In this document: piece after piece, positions 1 to 8,647 of the stretch
Numbering within the stretch: position 1 is the stretch's first letter
Layout: every line of letters begins with the position of its first letter
From: Solirubrobacter phytolaccae
Lineage (GTDB): Bacteria; Actinomycetota; Thermoleophilia; Solirubrobacterales; Solirubrobacteraceae
NCBI RefSeq assembly: GCF_027587195.1
Contig: NZ_JAPDDP010000018.1
Span: 50,626 to 114,625 of the forward strand
DNA: 64,000 bases
Reading direction: 5' to 3'
Made by a program: the position numbers and the translations under genes
Notes under the pieces: model-generated
The model's database searches: none
Seen by the model: only the letters and a program-made list of their open reading frames with translations
Told to the model about the DNA's origin: nothing

Positions 1-354
1 CTCGACGATCAGGCACCGCTCGCCCGGCTGCAGCGGCGGGCCCTCGACCTTGCGCTGCAGCCCGTGCGCCTTGCTCTCCTTGCGCACGAAGAACGCCTTC
101 ACGTCCGCCCCGCCGGCCAGCGCCGCGCAAGCGGGCGCGTCCGCACCCATGGTCAGACCGCCCACCGCCGTCGCCTCCCATTGACGGGCGTAGTGCGCGA
201 CCAGCTCACCCAGTGCGGTGAAGCCCGCGGGGCGCAGGATCGCCCGCTTGGCGTCGACGTAGTACTGCGCGGTGGCGCCGGAGGTGAGGGTGACCTCGCC
301 GATGATGAGCGCGTGGCGACGCAGCTCCTCGACCAAGGTGTCTTTTGCTGACAT
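1..354 (-). CDS. pyrE: Orotate phosphoribosyltransferase, C-terminus cut by window edge
   Basis: Converts orotate and PRPP to OMP in cytosolic pyrimidine synthesis. Only the first 118 codons are here. They hold the typical N-terminal SGATAQYYVDAKR stretch, a GGLTMGADAP segment and a VRKESKAHG segment. The window ends at LIVE, exactly before the expected DVVTTG PRPP-binding loop. The start is ATG preceded by a possible TAGTGT -10 element 8 bases upstream (363-368). It is divergent from the GCS2 gene with 42 bp between the starts. Confidence 0.9.
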   Translation of the reverse strand, partial: MSAKDTLVEELRRHALIIGEVTLTSGATAQYYVDAKRAILRPAGFTALGELVAHYARQWEATAVGGLTMGADAPACAALAGGADVKAFFVRKESKAHGLQRKVEGPPLQPGERCLIVE

Positions 355-396
355 TCCCAAGGACACTATTGGCCGCTGCGGCCGTAGACTGACCGC
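355..396. promoter_or_regulatory. Divergent pyrE/GCS2 promoter region with 13-bp palindrome
   Basis: The 42-bp gap holds a perfect palindrome, GGCCGC-T-GCGGCC, at 371-383. It lies between a TAGTGT hexamer facing pyrE (363-368, minus) and a TAGACT hexamer facing the GCS2 gene (385-390, plus). The hexamers sit 6-8 bases from the start codons, so both transcripts may be nearly leaderless. The palindrome could be an operator. This is inferred from position only. Confidence 0.45.
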
Positions 397-1509
397 GTGG
401 AGCACCGCTTCGGCCTACGGCCGGGTTTCCCACTGGGCATCGAAGAGGAGCTCCTGCTCGTCGACGGTGCGACGTTCCGTCCCGCGAACATCGCGAGCGA
501 GCTCGTCCAGTCACTGACGCCGCCGCGCGGCGTGATCATGAACGACCTCTACGAGGCGCTCATCGAGACCTCGACCCCCGTCGTCGACAGCGCGCCCGAG
601 GGCGCGCGGGTGCTGGGCGCCCTCCGCGACCAGATCCACGACGGGGGCGCGACGTTCATCGGCGGCGGCCTGCACCCGCACGTCGCGTTCGGCGAGGTCG
701 TGCACGTCGAGGCCGACCGGTACCTCCAGATCCGCGACGAGATGCGCGGGCTCGTCAGCCGCACGCCGACCGCGGCGCTGCACGTGCACGTCGGCATGCC
801 GGACCCGGAGACCGCGATCCACGTCTGCAACCGGATGCGCGTGCACCTGCCGCTGCTGCAGGCGCTCGCGGCGAGCTCCCCGTTCTGGTTCGGCCACGAC
901 TCCGGGCTCGCCAGCGCCCGCTCGACGATCTTCCGCTCGTTCCCGCGCTCGATCGTGCCCCAGGACTTCCGGGACTGGGAGCACTACCAGGACGTGATCC
1001 GCTGGTCCGTCGAGACGGCGGACGTCCCGGACTACACGTACCTGTGGTGGGACATCCGCCCGAGCCCGAAGCTCGGCACGGTCGAGATCCGCGCGATGGA
1101 CGCGCAGAGCCGGCTGGAGTCCGTGGCCGGGCTCGCGGCGCTCGTGCACGCGCTGGCCGTGGCCTGCGCGAACGGCGAGGAGGAGCTCGCCCCGCCGACC
1201 GAGGGGATCATGGAGTCGTCCTTCCGCGCGGCGCGCGACGGGATCGAGGCCACGATCTGGTGGCGCGGCGCGCTGCGGCCGGTCCGCGAGGTGGGCGCGG
1301 ACGCGCTCGAGCTCGCCCGCCGCTACGCCCCGGACCTCGACGGCGAGGACGCGCTCGAAGAGGTCGAGCGCATCCTGCGCGAGGGTGGCGGCGCGGACCG
1401 CATGCGCGCGGCCCACGCCTCCGGCGGGATGGACGAGGTGCTCGCGCGCCTCGCCGCGGAGTCCTACCCCTCCACCCAGACCACGTCGCCGAGCCGCAGC
1501 CAGTCGTAG
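397..1509 (+). CDS. GCS2-family carboxylate-amine ligase (glutamate-cysteine ligase type 2 / YbdK)
   Basis: ATP-dependent ligase of the glutamate-cysteine ligase 2 family, 370 aa, the usual length. The N-terminus carries the family GIEEELLLVD signature near residues 13-22, then HVHVGMPDPE, the WWDIRPSPKLGTVEIRAMDAQ core and a C-terminal helical part. The start is GTG directly behind a TAGACT hexamer. Family members make gamma-glutamylcysteine or related amides; the true substrate cannot be read from sequence. Its last 46 bp overlap the convergent L,D-transpeptidase gene. Confidence 0.85.
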   Translation: MEHRFGLRPGFPLGIEEELLLVDGATFRPANIASELVQSLTPPRGVIMNDLYEALIETSTPVVDSAPEGARVLGALRDQIHDGGATFIGGGLHPHVAFGEVVHVEADRYLQIRDEMRGLVSRTPTAALHVHVGMPDPETAIHVCNRMRVHLPLLQALAASSPFWFGHDSGLASARSTIFRSFPRSIVPQDFRDWEHYQDVIRWSVETADVPDYTYLWWDIRPSPKLGTVEIRAMDAQSRLESVAGLAALVHALAVACANGEEELAPPTEGIMESSFRAARDGIEATIWWRGALRPVREVGADALELARRYAPDLDGEDALEEVERILREGGGADRMRAAHASGGMDEVLARLAAESYPSTQTTSPSRSQS

Positions 1510-2438
1510 ATCGCCCGCGCGTTCGGCACGGGGACCCGCAGGCAGCCGTGGCTGGCGTTGTAGGGAGGGACGGACGCGTAGCCGTGGATGGCGTAGCCGC
1601 GGATGAAGTACGCGGAGTCGACCATGCCCTTGGCGTTCGTGCCCGGGTCCTTGCGGTAGACGCGGAACTTGCCGCGGATCGTCGGCGTCGCCGGCGCGCC
1701 CGAGGACGTGTGGTAGATCCGCTCGACCTTGCCGCCGTTGATGAGCGCGAGCACCTGCTTGTCGATGCGCGCCTCGACGTGGCGGCCGTCACCGGGATGG
1801 CGGACCTTGAACTGGCCCTTGCCGGCCAGCAGCCCGTTGAACACCTCGGAGGTGGCCGTGTAGGTGCGCGAGAGCCCGGCGACCTTGCGCCAGGCCATGA
1901 CGGCGTTCGCGGTGCCGCCGTCGTAGACGCCGGTGCGCGGCACGACGTACTTCATCGCCGCGAGCTTGGCCTGCAGGATGCGCACGGCCGGGCCACGGGA
2001 GCCAGTCGACGCGAACGGGCGCACGACGGTGACCTTCGAGGTCTTCGTCCGCGCCGTCGCGAGGCCGGGTGTGGCCTCGTGGGAGGCGCGCAGCGAGATC
2101 GTGCCCGCCTTCGCGGACTTGACCTTGAGCGTCGCCACACCCGCCGTCCCGCCGGCGACCGGCTTGAAGGTGAGCGTCTTGACGCGGATCTTCTTCTTGC
2201 CCCGGTAGACGCGCAGGATCGCCGTCTCGTTGGCGACGTAGGGCTTCATCACGACGCGCGCGGTGAACGAGCGGCTCGTGAACGCGGCGCCGTCGAGCGT
2301 GTCCTGAGCGGCGACCGTCATCGTCGCGGTCGCCGGTGCGGGCGGCACCGGGGTGGGGGCCGGCGGAGGCGTCTGAGCGGAGGCGGTGGCGGGGAGCACC
2401 CCGAGCGCGACGAGCGTCGCGAGCCCGGTGCGCTTCAT
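1464..2438 (-). CDS. Secreted L,D-transpeptidase (YkuD) with peptidoglycan-binding domain
   Basis: 324 aa exported protein. It has a signal peptide (residues 1-21, ending ASA), a Pro-rich linker, an Ig-like region, a peptidoglycan-binding domain at about 140-190 (GPAVRILQAKLAAM) and a YkuD catalytic domain at about 200-324. The active-site motif HGY..SHGCLRV is intact, with Cys299 as the probable nucleophile. Such enzymes make 3-3 cross-links or attach proteins to peptidoglycan. The ATG overlaps the TGA of the CPBP gene in ATGA, so translation is probably coupled. It is the last gene of a three-gene run with the HAD and CPBP genes. Confidence 0.88.
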   Translation of the reverse strand: MKRTGLATLVALGVLPATASAQTPPPAPTPVPPAPATATMTVAAQDTLDGAAFTSRSFTARVVMKPYVANETAILRVYRGKKKIRVKTLTFKPVAGGTAGVATLKVKSAKAGTISLRASHEATPGLATARTKTSKVTVVRPFASTGSRGPAVRILQAKLAAMKYVVPRTGVYDGGTANAVMAWRKVAGLSRTYTATSEVFNGLLAGKGQFKVRHPGDGRHVEARIDKQVLALINGGKVERIYHTSSGAPATPTIRGKFRVYRKDPGTNAKGMVDSAYFIRGYAIHGYASVPPYNASHGCLRVPVPNARAIYDWLRLGDVVWVEG

Positions 2439-3304
2439 GCAGCCACCGATCGGCGGGACGAGAGGGCCTGTGCGGCGACCGTCACGGCGCCGACGCTGCC
2501 GATGACGATCCCCGCGAACAGCGCGGGATCGAGTTCCCTCGTCAACCCGAAGGTGATCGAGTTGTTCAGGGCGTGGAGAGCCATGCACGGAACTATGGAC
2601 TGTGTGCGCCAATAAAGCAGGCACAACCCCACTCCGAACGCGCCGAGCGCGATCAGCGAGATCGCCGGGTTGGGCGCGTGCGCGAGGCCGAACACCACGC
2701 CGGTGATCGCCATCCCCCACCACGGGCCGAGCCGCCTGGCGAGCGCCCCGAACATGAACCCGCGGAAGAAGAACTCCTCCACGACCGGCGCGATCAGGCA
2801 GATCGTGAGCACGTAGCCGACCAGCACGAGCGCCGAGTCCTCGTTCTTGACGTCCTCGACCAGCGCCTGCTCCTCGGGCTTGCCGAAGATCTCCACGAGG
2901 ACGTTCTGGAAGACGATGAAGCCGACGTAGACGAGCACGACCAGCCCGATCGCCTGCCACACGCGGCTCACGCGGTTGAGGCCGAACGCCTCGCGGGGCA
3001 CCCGGCCCAGCGCCAGGCGGACGGTGATGCAGGCGGCGATCACGAACACGACGCTCTGGAAGACCGTCAGGCCGAGCGTGACGCCGACCGGGATGTCGTC
3101 GGAGTCGAAGTCCGGGTCGGCGGCCTGCAGCAGGCCGAGCAGCGTCCCGCCGATCAGCAGGACGATCATCAGCGCGGCGGCGAGCGCGGCGAACGGCGCC
3201 CACGCGGGCACCTGGCGCTCGGCGGGCGGGCCTACAGGGGCTTCGTCGTGCGGCGCTTCCGGGGGCTGCCAGCCGCCGTACGTGGGAGGTTCGGGAGTCG
3301 TCAA
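2435..3304 (-). CDS. CPBP-family intramembrane metalloprotease
   Basis: 289 aa integral membrane protein with a Pro-rich cytoplasmic N-terminus and about seven hydrophobic segments. CPBP (Abi) motifs are complete: EExxxR at 176-181 (EEFFFR), FGLAH at 205-209, and HALNN with His244 and Asn247/248. These residues make up the Rce1-like glutamyl/His active site. The natural substrate is unknown. The gene overlaps both neighbours by 4 bp. Confidence 0.87.
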   Translation of the reverse strand: MTTPEPPTYGGWQPPEAPHDEAPVGPPAERQVPAWAPFAALAAALMIVLLIGGTLLGLLQAADPDFDSDDIPVGVTLGLTVFQSVVFVIAACITVRLALGRVPREAFGLNRVSRVWQAIGLVVLVYVGFIVFQNVLVEIFGKPEEQALVEDVKNEDSALVLVGYVLTICLIAPVVEEFFFRGFMFGALARRLGPWWGMAITGVVFGLAHAPNPAISLIALGAFGVGLCLLYWRTQSIVPCMALHALNNSITFGLTRELDPALFAGIVIGSVGAVTVAAQALSSRRSVAA

Positions 3305-3969
3305 GGCGCGGCCAAGGGTATGAGCTCAAGCAGGGTTCTGACCGTGCGGACGCCGTCGAGTGGCGCCCCGCCGCGCGCGATGTAGATCGGCGTCAGGCCG
3401 GCGCCGCGCGCGCCTTCGACGTCCGCGGCGGGCGTGTCGCCCACGTGCCAGGCCTGCTCGGGCGCCACGCCGGCGACCTCCAGCGCCGCCGTGAAGATGG
3501 CCGGATCGGGCTTTGCAACGCCCACCTCGGCCGAGGCGAGCGCGCCGTCGAGCAGCGGCGTCAGCCCGGTCTCGGCGAGCCGCTCGTGCAGCGAGAAGTC
3601 CCAGTTGGAGACCACGACGAGCCGGATCCCGCGCTCGCGCAGGGCGAGCAGCGCGGGCGCGGAGTCGGGGTACGCGAAGAACCGCAAGGCCGCGAGCAGC
3701 GCGTCGAGGATCACCGCGCGCGGGATGCCGGGCAGCGCGGGCTCCATCGCGCCCGCGCAGCGCACGCGCAGGTCATGGAGCGACGCCGCGTCGCGGCCCT
3801 CGTCCAGGTGCGCGCGGTAGTAGGCGATCTCGGCGCGGATCGCGACTTCGGCGGTCTCGGCGCTCACCGCGTGTCCACGCGCCCGCAACTCGGCTTGCAG
3901 ATGCGGCGCCGGTGGCTCGAAGCCGATCAACGTCCCCAGGGCGTCGAAGAGAATCGCTCTAGGGTGCAT
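3301..3969 (-). CDS. HAD-superfamily hydrolase (haloacid dehalogenase/REG-2-like)
   Basis: 222 aa HAD-like protein with motif I FDALGTL (nucleophile Asp9), motif II VVSNWD, the KPDPAIF lysine motif III and motif IV HVGDTPAADVEGA. The second Asp of DxD is Leu11, so the usual acid/base of HAD phosphatases is missing. The pattern resembles dehalogenase-type members (FDAYGT) rather than phosphatases. It is the first gene of the HAD-CPBP-YkuD run, divergent from the MscS gene with only about 29 bp between starts. Confidence 0.82.
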   Translation of the reverse strand: MHPRAILFDALGTLIGFEPPAPHLQAELRARGHAVSAETAEVAIRAEIAYYRAHLDEGRDAASLHDLRVRCAGAMEPALPGIPRAVILDALLAALRFFAYPDSAPALLALRERGIRLVVVSNWDFSLHERLAETGLTPLLDGALASAEVGVAKPDPAIFTAALEVAGVAPEQAWHVGDTPAADVEGARGAGLTPIYIARGGAPLDGVRTVRTLLELIPLAAP

Positions 3970-3998
3970 CGACGATGTGCCCTCTAGGGTTCGGCGCC

Positions 3999-4760
3999 AT
4001 GTTCGCGGTCGATACTGGCACCTGGATCAACGCGGGAGTCTCCATCCTCGTCGCGTTCGCGGTCGCGACGCTGCTCGACCGCGCCTTCCGCGGCAAGGCG
4101 GCGCGCGAAGTCGCCGACAAGGCCGGGATCTCGCGCCAGAGCGCCACCCGCCTGCGGTTCGTGCGGCGGCTGCTGTACGCCGTGATCGTCCTGATCGGGA
4201 TCGCGTTCGCGCTCTCGGAGTTCGACGGCATCTCCAGCCTCGCGCGCGGCCTGCTCGCCTCCGGCGCGATCGCCGCGGCCGTGATCGGCTTCGCGGCGCG
4301 CCAGGTGTTGGCCAACTTCGTCGCTGGGATCATGCTCGCCGTCACGCAGCCGCTGCGCGTCGGCGACTGGGTGACGTTCGACGGCAACTACGGCGTCGTG
4401 GAGGACGTGCGGCTCAACTACACGATCCTCAAGACCGCGACCCACCAGCGGATCGTGATCCCCAACGAGAAGCTCGCCTCGGGGATCCTCAAGAACGACA
4501 CGCTGGTGGTCGAGGTCGTGAGCCTCGACGTCTCCATCTGGATCCCGCCGGAGGCTGACGTGGAGGCCGCGATCGCGGCGCTCGAAGATGAGACGGGGCA
4601 GGAGGTGACGGTCGCCGAGGCGGTCCCGTGGGGCACGCGGCTGGGCGTGGGCTCAGACCCCGTGGCGCCGCCGGATCGGGCGCCGCGAGAGGCGGAGCTG
4701 CGCCGGCAATGTCTCGCCCGACTTCGTAAAGAAGGGTTGCTTCGGGTGCAATCGAACTAG
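3999..4760 (+). CDS. MscS-family small-conductance mechanosensitive channel
   Basis: 253 aa, with three transmembrane segments followed by the MscS beta domain. The pore helix region (RGLLASGAIAAAVIGFAARQ) is rich in Gly and Ala as in MscS TM3, and is followed by the NFVAGIMLAVTQPLRVGDWV signature. It relieves turgor on osmotic downshock. I chose ATG 3999 because a TAGGGT -10-like hexamer lies at 3985-3990; an in-frame ATG at 3975 would add eight residues and swallow that element. Confidence 0.85.
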   Translation: MFAVDTGTWINAGVSILVAFAVATLLDRAFRGKAAREVADKAGISRQSATRLRFVRRLLYAVIVLIGIAFALSEFDGISSLARGLLASGAIAAAVIGFAARQVLANFVAGIMLAVTQPLRVGDWVTFDGNYGVVEDVRLNYTILKTATHQRIVIPNEKLASGILKNDTLVVEVVSLDVSIWIPPEADVEAAIAALEDETGQEVTVAEAVPWGTRLGVGSDPVAPPDRAPREAELRRQCLARLRKEGLLRVQSN

Positions 4761-4776
4761 ACTCGGGGTTTCGCCC

Positions 4777-6966
4777 GTGAGTCATTCCGCGCGTATCAGG
4801 CGACGCCGCAAAGGCGTCGGAGCAGGCCGTTGGTTGTTGCTGGCGGTACTCGTCGTGCTGCTCGCGGGCGTCGGAACGGCGCTCGCCGCGGTCGGTTGGG
4901 TCGTGCGCACGGCCAATGACGGCCAGGCGCTCTCGTCCTACACGCCGCGTAACGCCGGCGCGCTGACCGAGGTGCTCTCCGCGGACGGCACGCGCCTGGG
5001 CTTCATCCAGAACGACGACCTCGTCCTCCCTGTGTCGGCGAAGACGCTGCCGCAGGTGATGAAGGACGCGACGGTCGCGATCGAGGACGAGCGCTTCTAC
5101 AAGCACACGGGCGTGGACTACGAGGGCATCATCCGCGCCGCGGTCAAGAACGCCACGTCCGACAACCAACAGGGCGGCTCGACGCTCACGATGCAGCTGG
5201 TGCGCAACCTGTACACGCAGGATGTGACCCGCTCGGGCATCGACGGCTACAAGCGCAAGATCCGCGAGGCCCGCCTGGCCCAGGAGCTCGAGGAGGAGCA
5301 CTCCAAGGAGTGGGTCCTCAGCCGCTACCTGAACACCGTCCCGTACGGCACCTACGGTGGCCAGAGCGCGATCGGCGCCAACGCCGCCGCCCGCCTGTAC
5401 TTCGACAAGAGCGTCAAGGACCTGACGGTGCGCGAGGCCGCGATGCTCGCCGGCATCCCGCAGGCGCCGTCGATCTACTCGCCCGTGGACAACCCGAAGG
5501 GCACGAAGGCGCGCCGCAACGAGGTCCTGCAGAAGATGGCCGACCTCGGCTACATCACGCAGGCCAAGGCCACGCGCGAGAAGGCCAAGGGCCTCGGCCT
5601 GAACATGGACCGCTACTTCTCGCGCGCCCGCGAGCGCTACGTCCTGGACTTCGTCAAGTCCGAGCTGATCAAGGAATACGGCATCAGCGAGACCAAGCGC
5701 GGCGGCTTCCGCGTCTACACGACGATCAACCTCAAGTACCAGCAGTACGCGCGCACGGCCATGAGCCAGCTCTCCGGCGTCGGCCCGTCCTCGGCGATCG
5801 TCACGATCGACCCGAAGAACGGCGACATCGTGACCATGGCCTCGACGCAGCAGTACGGCCGCTCGAAGGGCAAGTCGACGTACAACCTCGCCACCCAGGG
5901 CAAGCGGCAGCCCGGCTCGTCGTTCAAGACGATGGCGCTGCTGACCGCGCTGCGCGAGGGCGTCAGCCCGAACACGTCCTACACGTCGATCTCGCCGATG
6001 AAGATCGCCAAGCCGCCGTGCGGCTCGCCGACCGCCCCGTGGGAGCTCAAGACCTACGGCGGCAAGGGCGCGGGCACGATGGACCTGCGCACGGCGACCC
6101 TGAAGTCCGACAACTCCGTCTACGCCCAGCTCGTGTCCGACCTCGGGCCGGACAAGGTCAAGGAGACGGCGCGGATGATGGGCATCAAGTCCAAGCTGCT
6201 CGGCGTCTGCGCCGAGTCGCTGGGCGGCCTGACGGACGGCGTCTCGCCGCTCGAGATGGCCAACGCCTACGCGACGATCGTCAACGGCGGCTACCGCAAC
6301 CGGCCGCGCGTGATCAAGAAGATCGAGCGCAACGGCAAGAAGGTCAAGCTGCCGGCGCGCTGGCGCGTCAAGCGCACCAAGGCGTTCGAGGACGGCGTGA
6401 CCGACCAGGTCGTGAAGATCCTGCAGGCCAACGTCGGCGGCGGCACGGGCGGCAAGGCCCAGATCCCCGGGTGCAACCAGGGCGGCAAGACCGGCACGAC
6501 CGACAAGAACATCGACGCCTGGTTCGTGGGCTTCACGCCCAGGTTCGCGACCTCGGTCTGGGTCGGCTTCCCGGGCTCGGCGAAGATCTCGATGAACGGC
6601 CTGTACTTCGGCTCGAACATCGACGGCGGCACGTACCCGGCGCAGATCTGGGGCGACTACATGAAGAACGTCGTCAAGAACGGCTGCGGCGAGTGGCTCA
6701 AGCCGAAGGAGCCGTTCAACAGCCAGCCGTTCATGGGCAAGTACGCGCGTGAGGGTGCCAAGGACGAGGAGTCCGGCGAGGACCAGCCGGGCGCGGAGCC
6801 GGGCACCGGCGACACGACCACGCCGCCGGCGGACGACAAGCCGCGTACCGAGGACACCGACAACGGCGGCGACGACAACGACGGCCCAGGGTTCGACCCG
6901 GGTGCCTACGAGACGCCACCGCAGGATCCGAGCAACGGCGGGACCCAAGCACCAACCGACGGCTGA
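4777..6966 (+). CDS. Class A penicillin-binding protein (GT51 glycosyltransferase + transpeptidase)
   Basis: 729 aa bifunctional peptidoglycan synthase. It has a basic cytoplasmic tail and one membrane anchor (about 19-42). The GT51 domain has EDERFYKH (catalytic Glu about 103) and GGSTLTMQLVRNLY. The transpeptidase domain has SSFK (Ser about 381), SDN (about 444) and KTGTT (about 571). All catalytic motifs are intact. The last 70 residues are a Pro/Asp/Thr-rich disordered tail. It starts at GTG behind a TAGACT hexamer (4758-4763). The MscS gene ends 16 bp upstream on the same strand, but the local promoter suggests separate control. Confidence 0.93.
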   Translation: MSHSARIRRRRKGVGAGRWLLLAVLVVLLAGVGTALAAVGWVVRTANDGQALSSYTPRNAGALTEVLSADGTRLGFIQNDDLVLPVSAKTLPQVMKDATVAIEDERFYKHTGVDYEGIIRAAVKNATSDNQQGGSTLTMQLVRNLYTQDVTRSGIDGYKRKIREARLAQELEEEHSKEWVLSRYLNTVPYGTYGGQSAIGANAAARLYFDKSVKDLTVREAAMLAGIPQAPSIYSPVDNPKGTKARRNEVLQKMADLGYITQAKATREKAKGLGLNMDRYFSRARERYVLDFVKSELIKEYGISETKRGGFRVYTTINLKYQQYARTAMSQLSGVGPSSAIVTIDPKNGDIVTMASTQQYGRSKGKSTYNLATQGKRQPGSSFKTMALLTALREGVSPNTSYTSISPMKIAKPPCGSPTAPWELKTYGGKGAGTMDLRTATLKSDNSVYAQLVSDLGPDKVKETARMMGIKSKLLGVCAESLGGLTDGVSPLEMANAYATIVNGGYRNRPRVIKKIERNGKKVKLPARWRVKRTKAFEDGVTDQVVKILQANVGGGTGGKAQIPGCNQGGKTGTTDKNIDAWFVGFTPRFATSVWVGFPGSAKISMNGLYFGSNIDGGTYPAQIWGDYMKNVVKNGCGEWLKPKEPFNSQPFMGKYAREGAKDEESGEDQPGAEPGTGDTTTPPADDKPRTEDTDNGGDDNDGPGFDPGAYETPPQDPSNGGTQAPTDG

Positions 6967-6975
6967 CAGGCGCTT

Positions 6976-7005
6976 CCCTGACTGGTACAACTTGCGCCGT
7001 CAGGG
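6976..7005 (+). promoter_or_regulatory. Hairpin in csp 5' region
   Basis: CCCTGAC (6976-6982) pairs with GTCAGGG (6999-7005) around a 16-base loop between the PBP stop and csp. It lies just upstream of a clear AGGAG Shine-Dalgarno at 7017-7021 (9 bases from the csp ATG). It may terminate the PBP transcript or be a temperature-sensitive leader structure; the sequence does not decide. Confidence 0.35.
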
Positions 7006-7030
7006 CTGGATCTAACAGGAGTGCTGTCAG

Positions 7031-7234
7031 ATGGCGACCGGTGTCGTGAAGTGGTTCAGCGACGAAAAGGGCTTCGGCTTCATCACTCCGGATGACGGGG
7101 GGAAGGACGCGTTCGTCCATTTCTCCGCCATCTCGGGTGACGGGTTCCGCACCCTCGCGGAGGGGGCCAAGGTCGAGTACGAGCTCGGCGAAGGCGCCAA
7201 GGGCCCACAAGCCACGGACGTCAGGGTCATATAG
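7031..7234 (+). CDS. Cold-shock-domain protein (CspA family)
   Basis: 67 aa single cold-shock domain, an RNA/ssDNA-binding OB fold. RNP1 (KGFGFI) and RNP2 (VFVHF-like, DAFVHFSAI) are both present, and the length is typical. It has a strong AGGAG ribosome site. It is followed after 3 bp by infA, so the two translation-related OB-fold proteins are probably co-transcribed. Confidence 0.95.
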   Translation: MATGVVKWFSDEKGFGFITPDDGGKDAFVHFSAISGDGFRTLAEGAKVEYELGEGAKGPQATDVRVI

Positions 7235-7237
7235 CTC

Positions 7238-7456
7238 TTGTCGAAGGAAGAGAAGGTCGAGTTCGAAGGCGAGGTCGTCGAGGCGCTCCCGAACGCGATG
7301 TTCCGGGTGGAGCTCGACAACGGTCACGAAGTTCTCGGCCACGTGGCAGGAAAGATGCGGCGGTTCCGCATCCGCATCCTGCCCGGCGACCGGGTCCGCG
7401 TGGAAGTCTCGCCTTATGACCTCAACCGTGCGCGGATCGTCTACCGGCATCGGTGA
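7238..7456 (+). CDS. infA: Translation initiation factor IF-1
   Basis: 72 aa S1-type OB-fold protein with the IF-1 sequence pattern throughout ([42 protein letters not shown]). It occupies the ribosomal A site during initiation. The start is TTG, three bases after csp. In most bacteria infA lies in the ribosomal protein operon before rpmJ; here it sits between csp and thiL, so it is either a relocated or a second copy. Confidence 0.92.
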   Translation: MSKEEKVEFEGEVVEALPNAMFRVELDNGHEVLGHVAGKMRRFRIRILPGDRVRVEVSPYDLNRARIVYRHR

Positions 7457-8336
7457 GCTCGCGCTCATAGAAGCCATCCGAGGTGCCTTGACGGTGCGCT
7501 CGGAGCGCGTCGTCCGCTGGATCGGCGACGACTGCGCCGTGATCCGCGCGGGAGGCGCTTGCGCGGTGTCGACCGACGTGATGGTCGACGGGACGCACTT
7601 CCGGCTCGGCCAGGCGAGCCCGGAGGACGTCGGCTGGCGCGCGCTCGCCGGCGCGTTGTCGGACATCGCCGCGATGGGTGGCGAGGCCGGCGAGGCCTAC
7701 CTGTCGGTGGTGCTGCCACCGTCAATGGACGATGACGACGTGCTCGCGCTGCACCGCGGCGCCGAGGCGCTGGCGAGCGAGTGCGGCGTGACGATCGCGG
7801 GCGGCGACCTCGCCCGGGGCCCCGCGTTGATGGTCGCGGTGACCGTGATGGGCTGGGCGGACGCGCCCGAGGACTTCGTGCGGCGCGACACCGCACGGCC
7901 GGGCGACCGCGTGGGCGTGACCGGCACGCTGGGCGCATCAGCCGCCGGGCTGGCGATCCTCGACGGGCTCGCCGAAGGGCCGCCCGCGCTGGTCGAGCGC
8001 TACCTGCGGCCGTGGCCACGCCTGAAGGAGGGCCGCGCGCTCGCCGGCAAGGCGACCGCGATGATGGACCTGTCCGACGGCATCGCCTCGGACGCGCGCC
8101 GGCTCGCCGAGGCGAGCGGGGTCAAGCTGATCCTCGACGCGGGCGCGCTCCCGCACGCGCCCGGCGTCGACTCCATCCAACTCGCCGCCACCGGTGGCGA
8201 GGACTACGAACTGCTGGTGTGCGGTCCCGATTCGCTGCCCCTGCTCACCTGGATCGGAGAAGTCGTCGAGGGTGAGGGCGTCGAGTGGGTCGGAGCCCCG
8301 CCAGACGCTGACGCCTGGCGGGGGTTCGAGCACTAA
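7416..8336 (+). CDS. thiL: Thiamine-monophosphate kinase
   Basis: Phosphorylates thiamine monophosphate to thiamine diphosphate. 306 aa with family motifs [49 protein letters not shown] and TGGEDYELL, so the ATP- and metal-binding Asp residues are intact. The ATG lies inside infA, giving a 41-bp out-of-frame overlap; a GTG 12 bases later is an alternative. The conserved [11 protein letters not shown] begins soon after either start. No other thiamine gene is nearby. Confidence 0.9.
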   Translation: MTSTVRGSSTGIGELALIEAIRGALTVRSERVVRWIGDDCAVIRAGGACAVSTDVMVDGTHFRLGQASPEDVGWRALAGALSDIAAMGGEAGEAYLSVVLPPSMDDDDVLALHRGAEALASECGVTIAGGDLARGPALMVAVTVMGWADAPEDFVRRDTARPGDRVGVTGTLGASAAGLAILDGLAEGPPALVERYLRPWPRLKEGRALAGKATAMMDLSDGIASDARRLAEASGVKLILDAGALPHAPGVDSIQLAATGGEDYELLVCGPDSLPLLTWIGEVVEGEGVEWVGAPPDADAWRGFEH

Positions 8337-8360
8337 CTGGCTAGTTGCGCCAGTGCGGCA

Positions 8361-8630
8361 TCAGCCCGCCTCCTCCTCGTTGCCGAGGAGGCGCTTGAGG
8401 ATCGCGGCGGCGACAGCTTCGCTGTCGACCGCGTACGTCCCGCACTGGATGCGCTCTCGTATTTGCTGCACTTTGGTCACCGCACCGTCCTTGGAGGGAG
8501 CGATGGGGGCCGATCGGTTGAACCGTCGACCGCCATCACGAGCCGGACCCGTCATCCGGACTCGCGACACATATCGGGTATCCAGCACCGTCATATGAGC
8601 CTCATCGTCCTGGCGCGGACATTGGTCCAT
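8361..8630 (-). CDS. FlgM-like anti-sigma-28 factor
   Basis: 89 aa, or 77 if the internal ATG at 8594 is used. The C-terminal 35 residues (KVQQIRERIQCGTYAVDSEA, then VAAAILKRLL) match the FlgM/anti-sigma-28 pattern of RE(R)I.xGTYxVDxEAVAxAIL. The N-terminal half is basic and unstructured-looking, as in FlgM. FlgM holds the flagellar sigma factor inactive until the hook is complete. No flagellar gene lies in this window. It sits 17 bp downstream of the sortase gene and may ride on that transcript. Confidence 0.75.
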   Translation of the reverse strand: MDQCPRQDDEAHMTVLDTRYVSRVRMTGPARDGGRRFNRSAPIAPSKDGAVTKVQQIRERIQCGTYAVDSEAVAAAILKRLLGNEEEAG

Positions 8631-8647
8631 CAGGTGCTCACCCCAGC

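Noticed and set aside
4489..6990. 833-codon open frame on the minus strand opposite the penicillin-binding protein
   Set aside because: It is Arg/Ala/Leu/Asp-rich without any domain, and is an antisense shadow created by high-GC codon use of a gene with all catalytic motifs on the other strand.
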